DNA from: Gautieria morchelliformis | Lineage: Eukaryota > Basidiomycota > Agaricomycetes > Gomphales > Gomphaceae | DNA length: 64,000 nt | Assembly: GCA_015179125.1 (NCBI GenBank) | Contig: WHVA01000180.1 | Location: 124,001 to 188,000, forward strand | Reading direction: 5' to 3' | Shown: one piece after another, positions 56,501 through 64,000 of the stretch | Layout of the letters: each line of letters starts with the position of its first letter | How positions within the stretch are numbered: position 1 is the first letter of the stretch | Notes under the pieces: generated by a model | What the model was told of the DNA's origin: nothing | The model's input: only the letters and a program-made list of their open reading frames with translations | Database searches by the model: none | Translations under genes and position numbers: made by a program

Positions 56501-56808
56501 TCGACTCCTAGCCGCCTTGTAGTCCTCGTGTACCTTGTCATTTGGGTCATCCCTTCTGGCATATGACTTTCTGCCAAGCTTCCTGGTGTCTGTCCTGATA
56601 CGTGTCAGCTCAGTGGACCACCATCGTTTCATATATGGGGAGGGCTTAGTCTTGGGCACCCTTTCCTCGACCACCTTTGTGATCGCCGCCATCACCGCTC
56701 CGAGGTGCTGTGTGAACTGTGTTCAGTGAGTCAGCGTTGGATCTGGGATGCTAGCTCTGAGCAGTCCTTGCAGCTCCTCGTTGAACACGTTCCAATTGAC
56801 CTGCCTGA
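53522..56808 (-). mobile_element. LINE copy 3, 5'-truncated, main part
   Basis: Contains the ORF2 linker (FRQVNWNVFNEEL), RT and RNase H, then a 3' UTR interrupted at 53522 by copy 2. The 5' end at about 56808 abuts a Gypsy-type LTR. The endonuclease and ORF1 are missing. Confidence 0.82.
53696..56700 (-). pseudogene. LINE copy 3 ORF2 remnant (RT, RNase H, zinc finger)
   Basis: 670 codons are open (54683-56695): KPSPYMKRWWSTELT, LNPFKAAGANCIPN, LDIKGAFPSI, GMDQGCPVSAIAYQF, GFVDDTT. After TVCSSF a short deletion near 54717 (loss of the LGPKW segment) ends the frame. RNase H resumes (EAELVGAAMGEKLL, TDSRAAIQTT, WVPGHEGVEGNKRADEE), with a further frame change near 54570, and runs to a stop at 53696. 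Confidence 0.82.
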
Positions 56809-57001
56809 ATGTAAAGATGTCTATCTTAAGCCTTAAGTCACAAGAGCACAACAGAACTTGACCAATGTGTGGTATTCTGATGCTACGTAGTGACAGTGTA
56901 AGGGTAAGATGCGATCAAGCTGGGGAACCGCCGGCGGTTCCCACGCACTACTATACAGTGGGGTCTTGTGGACCCCCCCCCTCTGAATCCACTTCTTTAC
57001 A
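56809..57001 (-). mobile_element. 3' LTR of a family D (Gypsy-type) element, short
   Basis: On the minus strand TGTAAAGAAG...ATCTTTACA, immediately preceded by a purine tract (AGAAGGGGAGGG) that fits a polypurine tract. Similar to the LTRs at 8224 and 60605. The element's interior to the right (57002 to about 57326) is decayed. Confidence 0.55.
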
Positions 57002-57326
57002 CCCTCCCCTTCTAGAAGGAACCCACTGGGTGAGCCAAAAGAAGCACCCCTTTGACCTTGAGAAAGGGATGGGTGTGTGGACCAGGTCATTCTGATGTAC
57101 CTCAGAATAACCGCAGATCTGATGCCTCAGATCTGACATGAATGGCATGATGTCATGACATGGCATCATGGCAGATGTGTTGGCATAGTACCAACACATC
57201 TGTTCTGATGTTCATCATTCTGAACACCAGTGGTTGTGCCGGCTTCGCCGGCACTCCCCGGTTGTAGTGGGTGGTTGGTTGGTTTGGGGGCATGGTTCTT
57301 CCCCCTCTGAACCGAAACCCACGGTT
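57002..57326. other. Decayed interior between two Gypsy remnants
   Basis: Contains short inverted words (AGATGTGTTGG/CCAACACATCT near 57172-57202; TGCCGGCTTCGCCGGCA near 57238). No gene recognised. Confidence 0.4.
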
Positions 57327-57906
57327 GAGAACAACTTGGTGCGAAGGCCAAGGATGACATGGCAAGGTACTACAACCAACGCCGGGTTCCTGCCCCGGAG
57401 TACCAAGTTGGAGACAAGGTGTATCTAGATGCAAGCGACATCCGCACCACACGCCCTTTGCAGAAGCTTGCCCACCGCTACCTTGGGCCCTTCACAGTGA
57501 TGCGGAGGGTTGGACGGAATGCATACCGCCTCCGACTTCCGATGTCCATGTCCCACCTCCACCCCGTCTTCAACATGGTGAAGTTACTCCCTACGCTTGA
57601 GGACCCAATTCCAGGTCGGAAGGCTCGTCCGCCAACTCCGCCGGAAATTGTAGATGGGGAAGAGCATTATGTGGTGGAACGGATCCTGGACAGCCGGTTT
57701 GTGCGAGGACGACTCCAATTCCTCGTGGAATGGGAAGGGTATGGGTATGAGGAGAATTCGTGGGTCCCTGAGCAAGATTTTTCCGCTCCAGACAAACTCC
57801 GTGAGTTCTATAGGACACACCCCGGTGCCCCTCGCCGAATCTGCTCGCTGGCATTTCAATCCCTTGTGTCCCGTGCTTCGAGGACGCAGCATGCTAGAGG
57901 GGGGGA
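57327..57906 (+). mobile_element. Ty3/Gypsy chromovirus fossil: end of integrase with chromodomain
   Basis: Reads the integrase C-terminal GPY/F-type module (VGDKVYLDASDIRTTRP, KLAHRYLGPFTVMRRVG, LHPVFNMVKLLP) and then a chromodomain (YVVERILDSR, LQFLVEWEGYG, NSWVPEQDF), ending at the polypurine tract before the LTR. Only the 3' end of the element is present. Confidence 0.88.
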
Positions 57907-58396
57907 TGTCAGGGGACACTCTGTTTCCCATTTCCAGTTCCGACACCACACCCAGTTCCGACTGCATTTCCGACTCCGCTTCCAGTTCCGATTCCATCTC
58001 CGCCTCCGCTTTCGGAAATGATTCCGCTTCTGGGAGAACTTCCACCAGTTCTGTTCGCCTTGCCAGTTCCACTCCAATTTCCGACTTCCACTCTCGGAAC
58101 AGTGTCGGAAATCAAGCAACTCACGTAATAGGTGGCATCAAGGGTCGATCAAGGGTCAGGGAGGTCAGGAGGATGCAGGGTTTATGGTGGGTGCCAAGTG
58201 TTGTCCCTGGCTGCGCAGCGTAGTATAATACGGGCTCGCTGACATTGTGGGTCCTCAGACTTTTCTCTTTGGATTTCCCCTTGTCAGGTGAGAATCCCCT
58301 CTCTTGTATACTCTGTTCATTTATACATACTTTGGATTTCCCCTTGTCAGTTGTGTGGTAGTGTGATCTCCACAACCAGCCAGGGTTGCCCTTACA
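57907..58396 (+). mobile_element. 3' LTR of the chromovirus (family C), 490 bp
   Basis: TGTCAGGGGACAC...GGGTTGCCCTTACA, directly after the purine tract AGAGGGGGGGA. Contains a TTCCGACTTCC-type low-complexity tract. A reverse-orientation relative is at 25387. Its right end abuts LINE copy 4. Confidence 0.8.
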
Positions 58397-58643
58397 CTCC
58401 CCGTATATGAAGCACTGGTGGTCACTGGAGCTAACGCAACTCAGAATAGAAGCCAGGCGGCTAGGACGGCAGTCCTATGCAAACAGAGGACACCCTGCAC
58501 ATGAGGTGCACGAGAGGTACAAAGTAGCCAGGAACAAGTATGCAAGCGCCATTGAAAAGTCAAAAAGGGAACACTGGGAGGATTTCCTGGAGGGCATCCT
58601 ACAGAAAACTATCAGGACTGCACACAAATATGCGGCAGCGGAC

Positions 58644-59605
58644 TGTCATGACCTGTCTATTTCTCTTACCCCAGTGCCTCTATGTTCCCCCGTCCGACCA
58701 CTCCTCCTCTACATCCACTCTATCCGCTGTTCGCCCCATTCTCCGAACCGCTATTCACTGCTCGCACATTTGGCCAGCAGGCATGCCATCAAATACAATC
58801 AATACCATTTACCTGGCACGATGGTTCATCACTAACCCCATCATCTTCTTAATCCAACCCCTCTGGGTGTTCATATGGCCAAAGTGTGTTCGCGGGATGT
58901 CCCTTCCGTAGGTCGTGCGGGATCAACCCAGTAGACCAAGAGTCCGTGCAGGGTAGCATGTATGCATGTCCCAAGACATGGTTTCATACATAGGTGCCTT
59001 CGCCACCTTTACTCTCCGTCATTTCATGTTCGCACTCTTCCCTCACTCTATTGTATGTTTATTCCATCTACTTAGTATCATGACTGCGCACCCCTATCCA
59101 ACCCTGACTCACGACAGCCTCTTTCCTATTCGCTGATACCTTACGAGCATTCGATATAAGTAGTTTACATTCGCATGTATATTCTCCAGTTCAATTATCA
59201 TACGTCGTCCATCTTGTGCAAACCTGACCTCGCTGTGATCATCGTCTTGAGCCTTCTCCTGAAGATTTCTATCTTCGACCAGAAGAGGACTTAGGCATCA
59301 CTGGTGGGTTCTCATGCTTCATTGTCGTCACCTTAGCCTTTGAACTATTTTCTGTGCTGATGGCGAAGGGATTGTCGCTACTTAGACAACCCTTCCATGA
59401 CACCTTGTACGTTACATCGTCAAGTGCCACGGGCTATTTCGCTACGACTGTAGATAGGGCGAGCTCCACTCGGGCAGCCCTCTTATCTTGTGAACATTTA
59501 TTGGTTCACCTATTCACAGAACGGCATACTTATTCGCACAAGTTATTCGGGCATTTGCTGTGTTCACTAATACACGATATTAACGCCTAAAAACCAATCT
59601 TGACA
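58644..59605 (+). mobile_element. Solo LTR, family A, single-headed, 962 bp
   Basis: TGTCATGACC...CCAATCTTGACA with the exact 5-bp repeat CGGAC (58639-58643 and 59606-59610), inserted in LINE copy 4. This is the cleanest reference copy of the family in the window. Confidence 0.88.
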
Positions 59606-59687
59606 CGGACCCATCGGAGGGGGGAAGGACCTGCGTGCCTGTGCTCACAGCCAAACATGAGGACAGCACCAAGTGGGTAGCGAGCAC

Positions 59688-60123
59688 TGTAGAAAGGTCT
59701 GCAGGATAGGTTGCGTACGTGTGGGGGAGTCGTAAGGTCGTAGAGAGACATGGATAGAATAGAGATGGGAATACAACTTCGGTTGTATGCACTAACACCG
59801 TGCGCAGTGACAACAATGGACACACCGACTCATAACACCCTCGAGTCAAAGAAATCAGTGGCCTCAGTGGGCCCAAACAATCGCTGGAGAATGGAGTTTT
59901 ACTGCCTAAGGTCTTCTACATGTGCTACTAACTATTTAACTAGTATGCTAGAACATGGTGCAAGCAAGTCCTGGTCAGGGGCTCAGCTCGGAGCTCAGCT
60001 TGGGGTTAGGGGTAGCCAGGTATATGTACGCACGCGTGATGATGCACGCGCACACGGTACTGGATCCGGAACTAACTAAGATCCGGTACTACATCCAGAA
60101 TTGACACTACTCCATTCATAACA
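59688..60123 (+). mobile_element. Solo LTR, separate family, 436 bp
   Basis: TGTAGAAAGGTC...CATTCATAACA with the exact 5-bp repeat AGCAC (59683-59687 and 60124-60128), inserted in LINE copy 4. Contains short GGATCCGG and GCTCAGCTCGGAGCTCAGCT words. No coding part. Confidence 0.82.
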
Positions 60124-60604
60124 AGCACTAATGACCAGAAGGCTGCTATGCTTTACAACACATTCTTCCCAGAGTCCAGTCTAACCAACACAAGTGTCCC
60201 ACCCAATTGCTCATATCCCCCAGAAGCTTTCTCTTTTGCCCCTATTACCGATGAGCAGATAAGACAAGACATAGCTAAGCTGAACCCTTCCAAAGCGCCA
60301 GGAATGAACGGGATACCTAACATGCTAATCAAACAGTACACCAATATTCTGGTTACCTACCTTGGCCCCCTATTCAGGGCTACCTTCAGCCTCACTGTAT
60401 ACCCCAATCAGTGGCAAGACTCCATCACATGAGTGCTATGCAAGCTGGCAAAGCCAGACTACACGGTTCTGGGCACGTATTGACCGATAGCACCACTTGA
60501 CACGATTGGGAAAGTTTTGTCATCATGTGTGGCAGAAGACTTAGTGAAGATGACAGAGCTAAAGGGCCTTCTGCCCAGAAACCACTTTGGGTGCAGGCCA
60601 GGCC

Positions 60605-60966
60605 TGTAAATACAGATATTTACTTGTATTGCCGCGAGGCAATACATATTAACTGGTAGCTTACATAGCACCAGTGGGTCCTCGCAGACCCACTGTATAG
60701 TTCTGGCATGGGAATCCCCCATGATTCCCCAGCTTATCTTTACTTGTAACAGTCACTATGTCATACTAGAATCACCACTGTTTGGTCAAGTTCTATTGCC
60801 TTGTGATACCACAAGTTCTAAGCCATATCCCTTACACTTTTTTGAACTTCCAACAGCTGTTTGCCCAGCAAACAGTTGAAGAGTGGTTCCTGCAGCATCT
60901 TAGACAAGATTGCTGTGCTGATGATTGGCAAATCGTCAGAAAACGAACGTAGTACAACATACTACA
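60605..60966 (+). mobile_element. 5' LTR of a family D Gypsy element (right end approximate)
   Basis: TGTAAATACAG... begins where LINE copy 4 stops (at GCRPG). Shares CCCACTGTATA, CCCCAGCTT, TTGTGATACCACAAG and CAGCTGTTTGCCCAGCAAAC with the LTR at 8224. It is followed by a gag region in the same orientation. Confidence 0.62.
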
Positions 60967-62925
60967 ATTGACTGTGCACCTGCGATGTACCCGCTCAGTC
61001 GAACGATGTGATCAAGCAGCTCACGGAACAAAACCCCGGTGCAGCCTAGTGACACTACGGCTGATGCTACCTTGGGCTCAGGGCCCAAGGAAGTAGAAGA
61101 CAGTGAAGTCATAGACCTCACCGCACCCGTCCTAGCACCAGAGGACGTGGACACTATCGACCATGTGTCTCCTAGCGTGGACGAAGTAGAAGGACAGGAC
61201 GGGGACAAGTCACGTTCCCCATCCGGCTCGCCCCCACCTCGTGACAAGGGAAAGGGCTGAGCCAGATCACCTGTCAGCAATGACAAAGGCTCAGCATCGG
61301 ACTGAACGTCACGACAAGTCAAGAGCCGCAAGGCAGCCCCCGATCAAAAGATCGAACAATCATTGCTCCTCCCAAGGAACAACGTTGAAATGATGAGCAC
61401 CTGACGACAGTCAGGACTCGGAATACTCGAGCTCAAGTCGAAAGAGCTCAAGGACAAACACTGTTGATGAAACAACGGTGACCGTGTGGCTGAACAATCA
61501 GCTGCACGAAGCAACCCAATGCATCGGCGTGGACGATGCGAGGAACGAGCAGATAGGCCACAAGCTGGAGAATGTGGCAGATGGGATTGCCGGCATAGTC
61601 ACGATGGCACATGGACTAGCGAAGTCGCTCGTGGGCCTGCAAGCATCGTTGACTGAATCCCCCACGGACGTGCGCCAGAGCAATACAGAAATTGCCGGCG
61701 TAAGGGCGACGCTACAAGCTCTTGAAGACAAGAACGAGTGTCGCCACTACCGAGGGTCACATAGAGTGATGGACAGTGGGTGCGAAAGCGCCGCTGAGGA
61801 TCAGCGTGAAGTGCATGACCAGCAACAAATGCCGCTGCTGAACATCACATCCATGCAGGATGTACAGTTCAGAAATGAACCAAGAAACCGTGGGCCCAGC
61901 GAAGGATGGCAAGACCATCCAACAGGCGATCTGCGAGCAGGTGGCCTCAGAGGTCGACTCCGAGGATATGGCTGTGAGCCTGGAACTCGAAGTTGAGCAC
62001 TGGCAATGGAAAGAGGCACAAGCTGCCCGTCGCTATACGTGTGCCCTGGAGTTGCGCAGACAGCATGGCGAAGAGGCGGTGACGCGCACGCAGACCTCCC
62101 AGCTGCTGAACGAACAGCAGGAGCATGTCGTTCAGGAAGCCAGACAGGCATGTTCTGCTCTATCGAGCAGACTACGAGTCCAGAATGTGGGACTGACAGG
62201 GGACACCCGACATCAATCCCCGTGAAGCAGCGAGCAGTTAGAAGCTGCCGTGCCACGTGCTGCTGTGCAGCTGCGTGCAAGGTCCATTGCCCTGACTGAA
62301 GTCAAGGCATCCAGGACCAGATGGACAGCCCACAGGAGCCATACAACATCACATGGATGATCCGTGTAGCGCTCGCGGATGTCGCAGACATGGACCCTGA
62401 AAAGTCCATGCTCGCGAAAGCCGGTGTAAAGCTGGCACACCCCGAGCCATATGCCGGAGGTTTGCACCTCGAAGAGTTCGAGGGGTTCGTAGCAGGCATC
62501 TTGAGGTGGCTCAAGATGAACTGCCTACTAGGGCCAACCACCATGCAGATGCAGGTGGATTACCTGGGCACTCGCCTAACCGCCCAAGAATGGTTCGTTT
62601 GAAACGTTGAGCATTTCGATCGTCAAGTCCGTGAATGGACCTTGGAAATGGCTATGCAAGGGTTGCAGAAGAGATTCATGCACACCCTCACATATCACAC
62701 GCATCGAATAAATTCGATGCAGTAGTGCAAGGCACGAAAACTGTTCAGGAAATGCTGAACAAGCTCATGAAATACTTGGCATGGATGATACAACCGCCCG
62801 ATGAATACATGCTCTGAAGACGGTTCGTGTCAGCATTGCGCAATACATTGCACAATGAAGTCCTGAAGAAAGGCTACAACACTGAGTCCAGCTCAATCGA
62901 GGAAGCATCCCGGTACAACCAAGGA
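60967..62925 (+). mobile_element. Ty3/Gypsy fossil: gag region
   Basis: An upstream acidic frame (VIDLTAPVLAPEDVD) and a helical frame (LVGLQASLTESPTDVRQ) are followed at 62321-62900 by a Retrotrans_gag-like segment (HPEPYAGGLHLEEFEGFV, RWLKMNCLLGP, QVDYLGTRLTAQEW, NKFDAVVQGTKTVQEML). Broken and truncated; the pol part is absent because an AT-rich element and unrelated sequence follow. Confidence 0.75.
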
Positions 62926-63378
62926 GGATAATCATAATGGTCATGTGATACAGCATATATGAGTATATAATATATATTATAAGAGTCTTAATAACAACAT
63001 ATAAGAATATATAGTACTATTTATAAGGAGAATAATAGATGTTATTAGATGATTCTGTATATATTTAAACATCTCGAAGATATATATGCATATGAGAGAG
63101 TATTAGACTACAAGATAGAGTAACAGATACTTGGAGAGATACTTGTAACAGATATGAGTAGGAGTATTAGTATGACTAGTTATAATGAGAGAGTATTAGA
63201 CTACCATATGGAGTAATAGTAGTTGTCTAGATATTTGTAATATATATGAATAGTTATAATGATATAGTGTGTATTAAAAGTGGGTAGAAAAAATAAGAAG
63301 AGGCGTAAAAATAAGAAGAGGCGTTCTCGTCGGCGGAGGGGCCGCTTGGGGAGGGACAAAAGTAAATTTATTTATATC
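62926..63378 (-). mobile_element. AT-rich element E, inverted, one end missing
   Basis: Reverse complement of 26409-26974: begins GGAGGATAATCATAATGG and ends inside the ATATAAATAAAT-to-CCCAACAATAAG portion. Inserted in the Gypsy gag region. Confidence 0.62.
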
Positions 63379-63581
63379 CCAACAATAAGATTGGCATGTG
63401 TCACAAATATTACAGTATCACACAGTCTCCCCTTCCTTTCTCCCATGCCGTGCCTACATTCTTACGGTCCTTACCTGATAACTCACCAGCCCACACACAT
63501 CTACCCAAGTCCACATATGTCTGCATAGCCCATACCACACCATTACATATCGACATCCGATCCAAAACCCGCGGACCCATC
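63379..63581. other. No gene recognised
   Basis: Short unassigned stretch between element E and the last LTR. Confidence 0.35.
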
Positions 63582-64000
63582 TGTCAAGATTGGTTTCCAG
63601 GCATTAATATCGTGTATTAGTGAACACAGCGAATGCCCGAATAACTTGTGTGAATAAGTATGCCATTCGGCGAATAGGTGAACCAATGAATGTTCACAAG
63701 GTAAGAGGGTTTGCCTAAACGGGGTTCACCCTATCTACAGTTGTAGGGAAATAGCCCGTGACTCTTGACGATGTAACATGCAAGGTCTCACGGAAGGGCT
63801 GTCTAAGTCTCGACAATCCCTTCGCTGGCGAAGGTGCTCCTTTGGAGCCCTTCGCCAACAGCATAGAAAATGGTTCAAAGGCTAAGGTAACGAAGATGTA
63901 GTATGAGAACTCACCAGTGATGCCTAAGTCCTTTGCTAGTTGAAGATGGGAATCTCCAAGAGAAGGCTTAAGATGATGACCACGGCGAGGTCAAAGCTGC
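63582..64000 (-). mobile_element. Family A LTR, minus strand, cut by the window edge
   Basis: Begins TGTCAAGATTGGTTTCCAGG (reverse complement of the family A right end) and stays similar to family A through the GGTGAGTTCTC and AGGACTTAGGCATCACTGG words to the edge. Confidence 0.8.

Larger units (their letters stand above)
58397..60604 (+). mobile_element. LINE copy 4 fragment (ORF2 linker to mid RT), with two LTR inserts
   Basis: Three LINE pieces (58397-58643, 59606-59687, 60124-60604) read in order: YMKHWWSLELTQLR, SYANRGHPAHEVHERY, TLLTAKHEDSTKW-like, LNPSKAPGMNGIPN and GCRPG. They correspond to copy 1 positions about 38260-39057. One in-frame stop follows DSIT (near 60430), with other small lesions. 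Both ends are cut by LTR elements. Confidence 0.8.

Noticed and set aside
57907-58120. Arg/Phe- or Ser-rich long frames after the chromodomain
   Set aside because: Low-complexity TTCCGACTCC-type tract within the LTR; no protein family.

Overview
The window looks like a repeat-dense nuclear segment of a basidiomycete fungus, probably an Agaricomycete. Three things point there: host genes split by very short introns (about 45-70 nt, some with CTGAC-type branch sites); Tad-like LINEs with a three-zinc-knuckle ORF1 and an RNase H domain in ORF2; and an AT-hook gene start of a kind I recall from mushroom genomes. There are no bacterial-style operons. Nearly all open frames longer than 200 codons belong to transposable elements.

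The host component is a family of paralogous seven-transmembrane (7TM) proteins with a signal peptide and a Cys-rich ectodomain, present in eight copies or pieces. A (1608-2592), B (3027-5315), C (5578-5851 plus 15283-15986) and F (20977-23252) lie on the plus strand. E (19355-20045), G (31052-33307) and H (43403-45709) lie on the minus strand. Placing GT-AG introns by comparing copies gives a 13-exon model. In that model B, G and H read through with no lesion I could see; F has one frameshift; A, C and E are partial. Several copies share a proximal promoter block with a TATA box, and three share a roughly 1.6-kb downstream module, so whole gene-plus-flank blocks were duplicated in both orientations.

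Mobile elements fill the rest. Gene C is split by a 9.4-kb nest (5852-15277) that starts as a Copia element and is bounded by the 5-bp repeat ACCCT. Inside it are a Harbinger-like MITE and several solo LTRs, most with exact 5-bp target duplications. A full-length LINE (35437-41437) sits in the duplicated flank of gene H, and its empty target site survives near 25300. A second full-length LINE (47454-53521, minus) is inserted in the 3' tail of a third LINE copy (47380-56808). A fourth LINE fragment (58397-60604) carries two LTR insertions and abuts LTR/Gypsy remnants on both sides. The LTR elements are fossils. No rRNA, CRISPR or convincing tRNA gene was seen.

Layout: 1-960 AT-hook gene and minisatellite; 1.6-5.8 kb 7TM A-B-C; 5.9-15.3 kb Copia nest; 15.3-25.4 kb 7TM C end, E, F and flanks; 25.4-31 kb LTRs, AT-rich repeats and a LINE stub; 31-33.4 kb 7TM G; 35.4-41.4 kb LINE 1; 41.5-45.9 kb 7TM H block; 46-60.6 kb LINEs and Gypsy pieces; 60.6-64 kb Gypsy gag region and a truncated LTR.
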